Source: an uncultured Methylococcaceae bacterium (lineage in GTDB: Bacteria; Pseudomonadota; Gammaproteobacteria; Methylococcales; Methylococcaceae). Taken from it: a stretch of 50,409 nt of DNA. Shown piece by piece: positions 40,033-49,277 of this stretch. The notes beneath the pieces were generated by a model, which saw only the letters and a program-made list of their open reading frames with translations, had not been told where the DNA came from and searched no databases. Each line of letters begins with the position of its first letter. Within the stretch, counting starts at the first letter, position 1. The stretch spans positions 1 to 50,409 of the forward strand of contig CAIZPP010000040.1 in assembly GCA_903934875.1 (NCBI GenBank), read 5' to 3'. The position numbers and the translations under genes were made by a program.

Positions 40033-41898
40033 TTATTTATTTATATCGACACGACTAGGACCTATCACTTCGATAGTTCCATCTTTAATGCTGATGTAGC
40101 TTGAACCCACCACCAGCCTGATTTCAGTTGGTGCTTTGATCGTTATTGATCCTGACTCCGATGTAACGGTGATGTCGCCATTGACGGTATTGTCCTGTTT
40201 GCCATCGGTAACCTTGACGGTACGATCTTTCTTAATGGTTTCAGTATGTAAACCATCCACAGTTTCGGTACGATCATTTTTGACGTGCGTAGTTTCATCG
40301 TGTCCTATCGTTTTTGTCCGGCTCGCCTCCACCGAAAGCGTCTCGCAGTTTTCCACCAAAGTATCCAAGTTCTTCTCGGCATGGATGTAGACTTGCTCGT
40401 GGCCCTTCTTGTCCTCGAAGCGGATTTCATTGAAGTGGGCGGGCTGGCCGCCTTTTGTACTGCGCGATTTGATACCGCTTTGGGTTTTGTTGGCGGGCAG
40501 GGCGTAGGGCGGCATTTGGCTGCAGTTGTAGACGCTGCCGGTGACCAGCGGGCGGTCGGGGTCGCCTTCGAGGAAGTCCACGACAACCTCCTGGCCAATG
40601 CGAGGCAGGGCGACCATGCCCCAGTTCTTGCCCGCCCACGGCTGGGCGACGCGCATCCAGCAAGAGGAATGTTCGTCCCTCTTGCCGTAGCGGTCCCAGT
40701 GGAACTGGACTTTCACCTGCCCGTACTGGTCGGTGTGGATTTCCTCGCCCGCCGGACCGGTCACCACGGCGGTCTGTGCGCCGTAGACCAAGGGTTTTGG
40801 CGTGATTCGCGGAGGGCGGTAGGTCAGGCTGGATTCGATGGCGGTGAAGCTGCATTGGAACATTTCCCCTTCCGAAGCGGGGGAAGACGAGGCGATGTAG
40901 CTGTCGAGCCTAAGCCGGTAGGCGGCGGAGACCACGAGGTATTCACGGTTTTGGCTTTGGTTGCTGTGTTCGGTCAACATGAACAATCGCCCCACGCCTA
41001 GGCCACGGGCGTTGCAATGCCCCTCGAAGCCTTCGAAGCGGGCGCGGCGTTCCTCCATGCGGCTGCGGACGAGGCTTTCGCCAACGCTGATTTCCTTATG
41101 GCCCCCCGGATAATCGAACACCTCGTAGCTCGCGTGAGGGTGGGACATTTTGATGACCGACTTGACCAGTAGGGCGGTTTTGGGTTTTTCAAAGTCATAG
41201 TCGGTCAACACATGGACGCCAGGCTGGACAGTGCGCGTGTAGGTCCATTCGTGGATGTGGTCGGTACGGGATTTGTCGGTCCCGCCCTGTTCGGGATGGT
41301 AGGGGATGGTTCCGTAGCCGGGGAACTTGTCGTGAGCGCTGACCGAATCGGCCAAGACCACATGGTGCTTACCGTTGTCGTGGATAAAATAGAAGTAGAT
41401 GCCTTCCTCCTCCAGCAACCGACTGACGAAATTGAAATCGGTCTCGCGGTACTGGACGCAATATTCACGGGCGGAGTAATGGCCGCTCAGGCGTTCCTCG
41501 AAGTCGGAAAAGCCTTGGTCCCTAAACACCTGCTTGACGATGTCGGGGACGTTGCTGTTCTGGAAAATCCGGCAATTAGCGGCGCGGGTCAGAAACCACA
41601 GCCAGGGGCGCAGGGTGGCGCGGTAGGCGGCAAAGCCATTGGTAACCTCATACTGGCCGAAGCGGGCGACATAGCCGTTGAGGTAGCGCCATTTGTCTTC
41701 GGGCAGGCTGATGCCGACGGTGACGTTCTCGCCGAGCATTTTGTCCGGGTCGATGGCGTGGTTTTCACTGAGCATTTCGAGTTCATACTCAAACAGTTCG
41801 CCGAGCTTCTCCGTGCCGTGCATCTGGTAAAACAACAGAACATCCTCGCCCAGCGGTGTCGCTATTTGAATCGAGCGGTTTTTCTGCGAGATGGCCAT
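40033..41898 (-). CDS. vgrG: Type VI secretion spike protein VgrG
   Basis: A 621-residue VgrG: gp27-like N-terminus (GTEKLGELFEYELEMLSENH, FVSRLLEEEGIYFYFIHDNG), gp5 OB-fold (HTDQYGQVKVQFHWDRYGKR, WAGKNWGMVALPRIGQEVVV) and the beta-helical needle with TKTIGHDETTHVKNDRTETV repeats. It trimerises into the T6SS spike and carries the PAAR-TNT effector encoded downstream. The C-terminus ends after the needle with no extra effector domain. No core T6SS genes are in the window, so this is an orphan vgrG-effector island. Confidence 0.95.
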   Translation of the reverse strand: MAISQKNRSIQIATPLGEDVLLFYQMHGTEKLGELFEYELEMLSENHAIDPDKMLGENVTVGISLPEDKWRYLNGYVARFGQYEVTNGFAAYRATLRPWLWFLTRAANCRIFQNSNVPDIVKQVFRDQGFSDFEERLSGHYSAREYCVQYRETDFNFVSRLLEEEGIYFYFIHDNGKHHVVLADSVSAHDKFPGYGTIPYHPEQGGTDKSRTDHIHEWTYTRTVQPGVHVLTDYDFEKPKTALLVKSVIKMSHPHASYEVFDYPGGHKEISVGESLVRSRMEERRARFEGFEGHCNARGLGVGRLFMLTEHSNQSQNREYLVVSAAYRLRLDSYIASSSPASEGEMFQCSFTAIESSLTYRPPRITPKPLVYGAQTAVVTGPAGEEIHTDQYGQVKVQFHWDRYGKRDEHSSCWMRVAQPWAGKNWGMVALPRIGQEVVVDFLEGDPDRPLVTGSVYNCSQMPPYALPANKTQSGIKSRSTKGGQPAHFNEIRFEDKKGHEQVYIHAEKNLDTLVENCETLSVEASRTKTIGHDETTHVKNDRTETVDGLHTETIKKDRTVKVTDGKQDNTVNGDITVTSESGSITIKAPTEIRLVVGSSYISIKDGTIEVIGPSRVDINK

Positions 41899-41928
41899 AA
41901 TCAGAATCCTTAATTTTTACGCATGACT

Positions 41929-42114
41929 TTAGCGAAACCAAACCCGGCGCAAGCTCTCTAAAGTGGATTGCACTCCGCCCCCTTCGGTGACAAGCGAACA
42001 GCCCCAGTCAATGTCATCCGTTTCCGCGGTTTGCTGCGCGGCGGCGAGGGCGGCGGCAATTTGTTCGGGGCTGAACAGTGGCGAAGTAGCGTTGGGTTTG
42101 CTGTTTGTCGGCAT
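41929..42114 (-). pseudogene. BrnA-like antitoxin, C-terminally truncated
   Basis: A 61-residue frame, MPTNSKPNATSPLFSPEQIA then AALAAAQQTAETDDIDWG, resembling BrnA antitoxins, which begin this way and continue into a ribbon-helix-helix DNA-binding end. Here the frame stops at LESLRRVWFR, where the RHH part should begin, 30 bp from vgrG. It follows the broken brnT frame in the canonical brnT-brnA order. Confidence 0.5.
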
Positions 42115-42290
42115 AGCGGCACGAGATCAAATAGGCGGCATTCTGCCGATCTGTCCAAACTAGGAAAACGACCCGCCCACGCCAGAACGCCAAGCTTGCA
42201 GCCTTTGCTCGCCATAAGCGATGCGGTCATCTTCCACCGTGACCATTGGGAAGTCGAAGGCACTTTCGAGTCAGCTAGATCAATACGGTG
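42014..42290 (-). pseudogene. BrnT-like toxin, frameshifted
   Basis: Three successive minus-strand frames give pieces of a BrnT-type RelE-fold toxin in order: RIDLADS, then FDFPMVTVEDDRIAYGEQRL, then VVFLVWTDRQNAAYLISCRY followed by ADKQQTQRYF. At least two small indels separate them, and the start codon region is not recognisable. The last piece overlaps the BrnA-like frame, as brnT normally overlaps or abuts brnA. A functional RNase is excluded. Confidence 0.6.
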
Positions 42291-42432
42291 ACTGGCAAGA
42301 TTCTTTCTGCGTTTCGGCTCATCCTAGGTGATCATCGGCGGACTGTAAATGCGTTTTAGGGTAGAGTCAAGCACTGTGGATACGGTGAGAAAGGGTTTCG
42401 GTTGCTTCACTACCCCGATGCCCTATATTATC

Positions 42433-42463
42433 AACAGTGCTTTCACATTCAAAGAGTAACTAA
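42433..42463 (+). repeat. Possible left-end remnant of a MITE-like element
   Basis: AACAGTGCTTTCACATTC followed by AAAGAGTAACTAAAA resembles the left end and subterminal AGTAAC box of the elements (compare 30083-30112). It lies immediately before the ATG at 42466. No right end follows. Confidence 0.35.
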
Positions 42464-42465
42464 AA

Positions 42466-42756
42466 ATGACTGAAGTATCCAAAGACCAAGGTGTCGCAAT
42501 AAGCCTTGTGGAAAGATTGACCAAGGACACGCTGCCAAAAGCCTTTGAAATCAAGGCAAGGCTTGAGCGTGGGGAGCGATTGGGGCATTGGGATATAGAA
42601 TTTCTTAAAGAACTGTTTAAGCATGCCGAACAAGTCCAGCCCTTGGTGGACAGGAATCCGGAATATCAAGAGGTCTATGCCCAAGTAGTGCAACTTTATA
42701 AAGAGATAACGGAGCGGGCGCTCCTCAACGAGAAAGATTCCACAGCGCCTAGCTAG
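42466..42756 (+). CDS. Small hypothetical protein
   Basis: A 96-residue, probably all-helical soluble protein starting MTEVSKDQGVAISLVERLTK, with AFEIKARLERGERLGHWDIE and FLKELFKHAEQVQPLVDRNP. I recognise no family. Composition and codon use look coding, and no competing frame exists. The ATG lies directly downstream of a degenerate repeat end with no clear Shine-Dalgarno. No operon partner on the same strand. Confidence 0.65.
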   Translation: MTEVSKDQGVAISLVERLTKDTLPKAFEIKARLERGERLGHWDIEFLKELFKHAEQVQPLVDRNPEYQEVYAQVVQLYKEITERALLNEKDSTAPS

Positions 42757-42920
42757 CCGGAGAGCTGCACCTTGTTGCCATTAAATTAAGCATGGGCGGA
42801 GGGCAAGGCCCTTGCACAAGGTTGCCGAGCATTTGTAAATCCTAACAAGGCAAGTCTTTTGCATTCCCTGTGTTGGCAAGCCACAGGCTAGAAAAAACTC
42901 TACATATAGGGTGCTGGGGA

Positions 42921-43042
42921 CAATACCTTCGCCAAGCTGGTGCTTGGCGCTCCCAATGGGAACGCCAAGCACCAGCTTGGCCTTTATATCGGCGGTTCTG
43001 TGCCAAAATTGGAGGTCTCTCACGACATTGGCGAAGGTATTG
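42921..43042. repeat. Nested palindromic repeats
   Basis: An outer inverted pair CAATACCTTCGCCAA (42921-42935) and TTGGCGAAGGTATTG (43028-43042) encloses a perfect 19-bp palindrome GCCAAGCTGGTGCTTGGCG (42931-42949) / 42963-42981, the same type as at 15196-15248. Followed by a CCCTCTCCCGTGGGGCGAG remnant near 43081-43099. Confidence 0.75.
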
Positions 43043-43123
43043 GGGGAAGTAAAGCAACTTTAAATTTGCCCTCACCCCAACCCTCTCCCGTGGGGCGAGT
43101 GAGTTTTGTGTTTGTTTATATCT

Positions 43124-46100
43124 TCAGCGTCCTATTGCAAGGGCCTTCCTCAAATCCAAAGTGCAGGGGTATTCCGGGCTATTCCCCTCATCCGCTAAGA
43201 TCAATTCAGCCTTCGATGTTCCAGGAGTGTGGCCGAAGTTCCAGAACCGCCCGACGCGGCGGGCCTCGGCTTCGTAGGCATTGACCGGGAAATGGGTGAA
43301 GTTGCGCCCGCCAGGGTGGGCAACATGGTAGGTGCAGCCGCCGATGGACCGGTCATTCCACAGGTCGACGATGTCGAACACTAAGGGCGAATGGACCGGG
43401 ATGTTCGGATGCAATGCCGTGGGAGGCTGCCATGCGCGGAAGCGGACAGCGCCAACAAACTCGCCACGCTTGCCAGTATTGCGCAGAGGGACGCGGCGAC
43501 CATTGCAAGTGACGAGGTAGCGGCCATCGGTCATGCCGTCGATTTTGACCTGTAGACGCTCCACCGAGGAGTCCACATAGCGCGCCGTGCCGGTGGAGAC
43601 CGTTTCTTCGCCCAGCACATGCCAAGGCTCAATGGCGCAGCGCAGTTCGAGTTCGATGTTTTGGCAGCGTATCTTGCCATACAGGGGAAAACGGAATTCC
43701 AAGAAAGGCTCGAACCATTCCTTGCGGAAGTCGTAACCGGCCCGGTTGAGGTCATTGACGACTTCGTTCACATCGGCTGCGAGATAATGCGGCAACATGA
43801 AGCGGTCATGCAGTTCCGTACCCCAGCGCACCAGTTTGTGCTGGTAAGGCTCGCGCCAAAACCGGGCAACCAAGGTACGGATCAGCAACATTTGCACCAA
43901 GCTCATGTGCGGATGGGGCGGCATCTCAAAACAGCGCAGTTCCAGCAAGCCCAGGCGACCGCTGTCGCTGTCGGGAGAATAGAGTTTGTCTATGCAGAAC
44001 TCAGACCGGTGTGTGTTGCCTGTCACATCCACCAACAGGTTGCGTAACAAACGGTCCACCAGCCAAGGGCAGGGGGTTTCCCCTTTGGGCATTTGCTCGA
44101 AGGCGATCTCCAACTCGTACAACAATTCGCCGCGGCCCTCATCCACCCGTGGCGCTTGGCTGGTGGGTCCGACAAACAGGCCAGAAAACAGGTATGACAA
44201 AGCCGGATGATGTTGCCAATAGGTGATCAGGCTGCGCATTAGGTCAGGACGGCGCAGCAAGGGGCTGTCTGCGGGCATGGCACCGCCAAGGGTGATGTGG
44301 TTTCCGCCCCCGGTTCCGGTATGGCGGCCATCCAACAGGAATTTTTCCGCCGACAGCCGACTGAGCAGGGCTTCCTCATAGAGCATTGTGTTCTTACTGA
44401 CCAGTTCGTCCCAAGAAGCGGAGGGGTGGATGTTGACCTCAATGACGCCGGGGTCTGGAGTCACCTGCAAACGCACCAAACGCGCATCGCGGGGCGGCCC
44501 ATAGCCTTCTAAAATAACCGGTTTGCCACCGTCGGCGGCGGCGGACTCAATGGCGGCGACCAATTCCAAATAATGTTCGAGATCGGTCAGGGGGGGCAGG
44601 AAAACACATAGGCGGCCATCCCGAGGCTGCACACAGAGTGCCGTGTGAGTGGTTTTCTCCGCTCCTGTTTTTCTGTCGTCACCCGGCTCCTGCGGATGAA
44701 CGCCGGGGCGGTCGTTCGGCCCCGCAAGCAACAAGCTGAAACGACGCGCCACTTCGCCATAACCATCCGGTAGCGGGGGGGAGGGTTCGAACAGGCTGCG
44801 CTCCTGGTGCGCTTCCCGGTTGGGAAGCCAAGGCAGGGAATCGATAGGCAGTCTAAGACCCATCGGCGAGTCGCCCGGCAGCAGGAACATTTCTTCGCGG
44901 CGGAAAGTCCACAGACTACTGCGCCAAGCCCCATCGCCGTAATCCCAGCATAGCGGAAGGGCGTAGCCGGTGGCTTGGTTCAGTCCTTGGTCTAGCAGGC
45001 GGGCTAGCCGTGTGCGTTCGAACGGGTCGCTTAAATCGGCTGCCAAAGGATCGACATTGGCGGGCAATGCGCCTTCCTGCCAAAGAAAGTAAAAGGCGTC
45101 TTCATATCCCGGCAGGACATGGCCGGTATGAACCCTCAGCCGCTCGGCAATTTTCCGGGCAAGCTCCAAGGCCTGTTCGATGCTGGCACCGTAGTCTTGG
45201 GTTTCCTCGGCCAATAGTCGCTGATCATGCCAAATGGGCTTGCCATCGGTTCGCCAGTAACAGGCCATGAGCCAGCGCGGCAGCGGCTCGCCGGGGTACC
45301 ATTTGCCTTGGCTGTAATGCCTAATACCATCCATGCTGAAGCGGTTTTGTAGCCTGCGAATCAACACCCCTGCCAATTCGCGTTTATGGAGGCCGTCGGC
45401 GGCGGTGTTCCATTGGGGCGACTCCATGTCGTCTACGGATACGAAGGTGGGTTCTCCCCCCATCGTCAAGCGCACATCGCTCTTGATGAGGTTTTCGTCC
45501 ACTCGCCGACCCATAGCGAGGATGGCCTGCCATTGCGACTCGCTGTAGGGTTTGGCCGTGTGCGCCTCTTCATGAATGCGGCTGACGCTATTGGCAAAAC
45601 TTAATTCGCAGCCCGCCTTCCCGGTGAAGCTGCCCGTAATCGGTGCCGCACTGGCGGGGTCGGGTGTGCAGGCCAGAGGGATGTGCCCTTCTCCCGCAAA
45701 CAAACCGGAAGTTGGGTCCAACCCAATCCAGCCCGCCCCAGGCACATACACTTCGGCCCATGCGTGGAGGTCGGTGAAATCCTGTTCCGGTCCGGAGTGG
45801 CCATCCAGCAGTTGAAAGTCGGGGGTGAGTTGGATGAGATACCCGGAGACAAAGCGGGCCGCCATCCCCATGTGGCGCAGCGCCTGCACCAGCAACCAGG
45901 CGCTATCCCGGCAAGAACCCATTCTTTTTTGCAGGGTTTCTTCGCAGGTCATGACGCCCGGTTCCATGCGTATGGAGTAGGCAATATCCTTATTCACGCG
46001 GCGGTTCAATCCGACCAGGAAATCCACCGTGTTGCGCCTAGAACCTTCAATAACCGCCAGCCAGGCATTCAGTCGGGGCCCATCCTCGCGCACCTCCAGA

Positions 46101-46450
46101 TAGCAGCTAAGATCGTTTTTTAGCTGGACATCGTAATGAAAGGGGTACCATTCGGCATAGTCTTCTATAAAGAAGTCAAAGGGATTGATCGCAGTCATGG
46201 CGGCGAGCAATTCCACATCAATGTGCATCTCTGCGACCGGTTCGTTGAATATTACCCTTGCCAGGTAATTGCCAAAAGGGTCCTGTTGCCAGTTGATGAA
46301 ATGATTGCCCGGTTGTATTTTTAAGGCATAGGACTCTATAGGAGTCCGGCAATGGGCGGCCGGACGCAAGCGCAACACTTGGGGAGACAGGCTTACGGGC
46401 CTGTCATATCGGTAAATGGTTTGATGGCGGATTGCCACGCGAATTGCCAT
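43124..46450 (-). CDS. Transglutaminase-like protease fused to DUF2126
   Basis: A 1108-residue protein. The N-terminal bacterial transglutaminase module begins MAIRVAIRHQTIYRYDRPVS; its triad is visible as Cys180 (MGSCRDSAWLL), His229 (TDLHAWAEVYVPG) and Asp245 (GLDPTSGLF). From about 330 it carries the large DUF2126 region (LTMGGEPTFVSVDDMESPQW, GRHTGTGGGNHITLGGAMPA, WGTELHDRFMLPHYLAADVN). Such proteins occur with circularly permuted ATP-grasp, alpha-E and Anbu genes in a proposed peptide-ligation and hydrolysis system. The same four parts are all here, with Anbu upstream on the same strand and the other two divergent. Its likely role is to cleave or exchange amide bonds in the peptide made by the ATP-grasp enzyme. 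Confidence 0.9.
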   Translation of the reverse strand: MAIRVAIRHQTIYRYDRPVSLSPQVLRLRPAAHCRTPIESYALKIQPGNHFINWQQDPFGNYLARVIFNEPVAEMHIDVELLAAMTAINPFDFFIEDYAEWYPFHYDVQLKNDLSCYLEVREDGPRLNAWLAVIEGSRRNTVDFLVGLNRRVNKDIAYSIRMEPGVMTCEETLQKRMGSCRDSAWLLVQALRHMGMAARFVSGYLIQLTPDFQLLDGHSGPEQDFTDLHAWAEVYVPGAGWIGLDPTSGLFAGEGHIPLACTPDPASAAPITGSFTGKAGCELSFANSVSRIHEEAHTAKPYSESQWQAILAMGRRVDENLIKSDVRLTMGGEPTFVSVDDMESPQWNTAADGLHKRELAGVLIRRLQNRFSMDGIRHYSQGKWYPGEPLPRWLMACYWRTDGKPIWHDQRLLAEETQDYGASIEQALELARKIAERLRVHTGHVLPGYEDAFYFLWQEGALPANVDPLAADLSDPFERTRLARLLDQGLNQATGYALPLCWDYGDGAWRSSLWTFRREEMFLLPGDSPMGLRLPIDSLPWLPNREAHQERSLFEPSPPLPDGYGEVARRFSLLLAGPNDRPGVHPQEPGDDRKTGAEKTTHTALCVQPRDGRLCVFLPPLTDLEHYLELVAAIESAAADGGKPVILEGYGPPRDARLVRLQVTPDPGVIEVNIHPSASWDELVSKNTMLYEEALLSRLSAEKFLLDGRHTGTGGGNHITLGGAMPADSPLLRRPDLMRSLITYWQHHPALSYLFSGLFVGPTSQAPRVDEGRGELLYELEIAFEQMPKGETPCPWLVDRLLRNLLVDVTGNTHRSEFCIDKLYSPDSDSGRLGLLELRCFEMPPHPHMSLVQMLLIRTLVARFWREPYQHKLVRWGTELHDRFMLPHYLAADVNEVVNDLNRAGYDFRKEWFEPFLEFRFPLYGKIRCQNIELELRCAIEPWHVLGEETVSTGTARYVDSSVERLQVKIDGMTDGRYLVTCNGRRVPLRNTGKRGEFVGAVRFRAWQPPTALHPNIPVHSPLVFDIVDLWNDRSIGGCTYHVAHPGGRNFTHFPVNAYEAEARRVGRFWNFGHTPGTSKAELILADEGNSPEYPCTLDLRKALAIGR

Positions 46451-46559
46451 AGATCGAATCTTCTAATTAGGAATGCGGTGGGTCATGGAAAATTCGTGCC
46501 AACGCCTGACGGTCCCGGCTTTCATTAGCGAGGTAAGTAGGAGTGCATAAGTTTTTTTT

Positions 46560-46695
46560 AACCACTAGAAAATAAGGCTTAACCGTTCGTCCTGAGTCCT
46601 GAGCTTGTCGAAGGGTCGAAGGATGGACGGTTAAGCCGTTCATAGTTCGACAAGCTCAGCGCGAACGGCATTGGAAGACGTTTTTGCGCAAGTCC
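46560..46695. repeat. TTCGACAAGCTCA-type palindromic repeat
   Basis: Contains CCTGAGCTTGTCGAAGG, CGGTTAAGCCGTTC and GTTCGACAAGCTCAGCGCGA in inverted array, with GCATAAGTTTTTTTTA and TTTTTGCGCAAGTCCTA at the edges. The same family is nested at 11693-11812 and present near 13310-13355. Confidence 0.65.
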
Positions 46696-46709
46696 TACGG
46701 GGGACACTG

Positions 46710-47444
46710 CTATAGCTCCCAATCAAACCGGGGCAGTGAGTTGAACCCCGCCCGTATGCTCTCGGACCAGTGTTTCTGAACCCCGGAATACAGCGGCGAA
46801 GAGGTGTCCAGATTGAGATGATGCCCCATCTTGAATGTGCCTGCCCGATAAATGCCCACTTCGACTGGCGGGCCTACCGATATGTTACTGCGCATGGTCG
46901 AGTCTAGTGACACCAAAGCGCAACGTGCCGCATCCTCCAGCGAGGTTTTCGCCTCTGCCATCCGATCCAAAATGGGCTTGCCGTATTTGGTTTCGCCAAT
47001 TTGCAGGTAAGGCGTGCTTGGTGAGGCGTTGATGTAATTTCCTTGCGGGTAGATCAGGTATATCTCATGCGGCTGGTCCGCTATCTGCCCGCCGAGGATG
47101 AAAGTCGCCTCAGCACTGAATCCACTACGTTGCATTGCCAGTGAGTGCTGTTCCTGCACCTTCACGCTGATGCCGCCCACATAGGTAGCCGCATCGAATA
47201 AGTAGGTCGCCGTATTGAGGCTGCTCGCTGCGCCCGGATTTTCCAGATCGCGCCGGATCAAATTCACCACCGCCTGGGTTGTCGCCAGACTTCCTGCCGC
47301 CAGCAGGACGATAAATCGGTCGTCTTGCAAATCAAACTGGTGCATTTTGCTGAATACGCTGGCGTAGTCAACGCCCGCATGTGTGCGTGAGTCGGAAGCG
47401 AAAACCAGTCCGTCATCGACCTTAATTGCCAAACAGTAAGTCAT
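46710..47444 (-). CDS. Anbu-type proteasome beta-subunit homologue (locus copy)
   Basis: A 244-residue Ntn-hydrolase starting MTYCLAIKVDDGLVFASDSR after AGAGGTAAT. Thr2 should become the nucleophile after Met removal. GETKYGKPILDR and SLDSTMRSNISVG are family landmarks shared with the paralogue at 14410. It lies between the transglutaminase-DUF2126 gene (260 bp downstream on the same strand) and the divergent ATP-grasp/alpha-E pair, the standard Anbu neighbourhood, so this is probably the ancestral copy. It may degrade the product or tagged proteins of that pathway; substrates are unproven. Confidence 0.9.
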   Translation of the reverse strand: MTYCLAIKVDDGLVFASDSRTHAGVDYASVFSKMHQFDLQDDRFIVLLAAGSLATTQAVVNLIRRDLENPGAASSLNTATYLFDAATYVGGISVKVQEQHSLAMQRSGFSAEATFILGGQIADQPHEIYLIYPQGNYINASPSTPYLQIGETKYGKPILDRMAEAKTSLEDAARCALVSLDSTMRSNISVGPPVEVGIYRAGTFKMGHHLNLDTSSPLYSGVQKHWSESIRAGFNSLPRFDWEL

Positions 47445-47824
47445 ATTACCTCTTTATGATCTCCGCAGGGGGAGTAGAACAAAAATGTGCTAATCTTGCT
47501 CCAAGCTTGGGAATTTCTCAAGCTCTGAAATCGCACCATAACGGATAGGTGCCTGCACCATAACTAATCCTGCCAATCGAGCATTGGGTGCCAGCGATCC
47601 TACTATCTGGTTCAAAACCATCCGATTAGGGGTAAAATCAGCATCTGGCCTGCCTCTTGCTTTGACTGTTGCAGATTTAATTAACCTCCTTAACAATCAT
47701 ATCGATGCACCGAGCAATGAAAGTGCCACAGGCAACCTTCAGATAATACCCTGCAAACGAGATTCTATCTGTACTTTCATGATAACCTTGCATCATTTTC
47801 CGACATTTGGATAGATTCACAATT
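47445..47824. other. Divergent control region between Anbu and ATP-grasp genes
   Basis: A 380 bp region that must hold promoters for both directions. Visible are a short hairpin around AGCTTGGGAATTTCTCAAGC (about 47503-47522) and an AAGGAGG on the minus strand near 47690 that is followed by no good start codon. A 68-codon open frame (47490-47696, minus) is not accepted as a gene. Confidence 0.5.
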
Positions 47825-49276
47825 ATGACCATCACCTGGAAAGACTATCCCGTAAACGGGTATTTCGACGAATTAATTTCCTTCGAGGGTGAACCTAGAA
47901 GTGGTGCCGAACTATTGCTCAGGCATCTCGACGGCATGACTGAAACCGAACTACAGGAGCGCAAAGCTGCCTCCGATGCGGCCATTCTTGGCATGGGCAT
48001 AACGTTTACCGTGTATTCGGAGAACGAAGGCTCCATCGACAGGGCATGGCCGTTCGACATCATCCCACGCATCATCACATTGCGCGAATGGCGGCGGATC
48101 GAGCAAGGGCTTAAGCAACGGGTACGGGCGCTCAATTTATTCATCGACGATATTTACCATGAGCAGAAAATAGTCAAGGACGGTGTTTTTCCTCGTGAAT
48201 TGCTAGCCGATTCAAAAAACTTTCGCCCCGAATGTGTGGGAATCGACCCACCTCAGGGCATTTGGGCACATGTCTGTGGCTCTGATTTGGTGCGGGACCA
48301 TGAAGGAAAAGTGTATGTGCTGGAGGACAACTTGCGGGTGCCATCGGGCGTGTCTTATATGCTGGAAAACCGCTTGGTGATGAAACGGGTTTTGCCTGAA
48401 CTGTTCGAGGACTATGCGATAGTGCCGGTCGACGACTATCCGTCCCAGCTTTACCAATGCCTTGCCTCTCTAGCCAAGGATAAAAAGTGGCCGAATGTAG
48501 TGGTTCTGACCCCCGGCATTTACAACTCGGCCTACTTTGAGCACTGCTATCTGGCCCAGCAGATGGGTGCGGAGCTAGTCGAGGGCAAAGACTTGGTCGT
48601 CGGGGACGACGATTGCGTCTATATGCGCACTATTGAGGGACTCAGCCGAGTCGATGTGATTTACCGGCGCATAGACGACTTGTTTTTGGACCCGGAGGCT
48701 TTTTTGCCGGACTCCACATTGGGTGTTCCAGGGCTTCTGCGCGCATGGAAAAAGGGCAATGTGGCCTTGGCCAACGCACCAGGTGCGGGAGTTGCCGATG
48801 ACAAGGTGGTATACACTTATGTACCGGAAATCATCCGTTATTATCTGGGCGAAGATGCCATCCTCCCCAATGTGCCATCCTACCGTTGTTTCAACCCGGA
48901 GGAGTGCGAGTATGTGCTTGCCAACCTTGATAAATTAGTGGTCAAACCGGCCAACGAGTCGGGTGGCTATGGTATGTTGATCGGACCCAAAGCCAGCCCG
49001 AAGGAACTGGACGAATTCGCGCAACTGATCCGTAACGATCCAAGGAATTATATGGCCCAACCCCTGCTACTTCTGTCAACCGCCCCCACGCTGATTGGCG
49101 ATAAGGTGGAACCGCGTCATCTGGATTTGCGGCCCTTCGTCCTTTCCGGGCAGCAAACCTATGTCACCAACGGCGGCTTGACCAGGGTCGCGCTGAAAAA
49201 AGGTTCCACCGTGGTGAATTCCTCCCAAGGTGGCGGCAGCAAGGACACTTGGATTGTTGATTGGGAGGGTGCGTAA
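47825..49276 (+). CDS. Circularly permuted type 2 ATP-grasp protein
   Basis: A 483-residue enzyme starting MTITWKDYPVNGYFDELISF; ATG 47825 is preferred to a TTG at 47807. Typical of the family are GMGITFTVYSENEGSIDRAW, FPRELLADSKNF, VYVLEDNLRVPSGVSYMLEN and VVKPANESGGYGMLIGPKAS (nucleotide-binding glycine loop), and ending TRVALKKGSTVVNSSQGGGSKDTW in two conserved blocks. These enzymes are thought to form amide bonds with acyl-phosphate intermediates, making or attaching peptides. The alpha-E gene follows after 1 bp, so the two are co-translated; the locus Anbu gene is divergent. Confidence 0.93.
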   Translation: MTITWKDYPVNGYFDELISFEGEPRSGAELLLRHLDGMTETELQERKAASDAAILGMGITFTVYSENEGSIDRAWPFDIIPRIITLREWRRIEQGLKQRVRALNLFIDDIYHEQKIVKDGVFPRELLADSKNFRPECVGIDPPQGIWAHVCGSDLVRDHEGKVYVLEDNLRVPSGVSYMLENRLVMKRVLPELFEDYAIVPVDDYPSQLYQCLASLAKDKKWPNVVVLTPGIYNSAYFEHCYLAQQMGAELVEGKDLVVGDDDCVYMRTIEGLSRVDVIYRRIDDLFLDPEAFLPDSTLGVPGLLRAWKKGNVALANAPGAGVADDKVVYTYVPEIIRYYLGEDAILPNVPSYRCFNPEECEYVLANLDKLVVKPANESGGYGMLIGPKASPKELDEFAQLIRNDPRNYMAQPLLLLSTAPTLIGDKVEPRHLDLRPFVLSGQQTYVTNGGLTRVALKKGSTVVNSSQGGGSKDTWIVDWEGA

Positions 49277-49277
49277 C

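Noticed and set aside
47490..47696. A 68-codon minus-strand frame between Anbu and the ATP-grasp gene.
   Set aside because: It has only a TTG start, a stop just upstream, and an AAGGAGG that is misplaced for it. Its sequence looks somewhat protein-like, so a gene remnant cannot be fully excluded.
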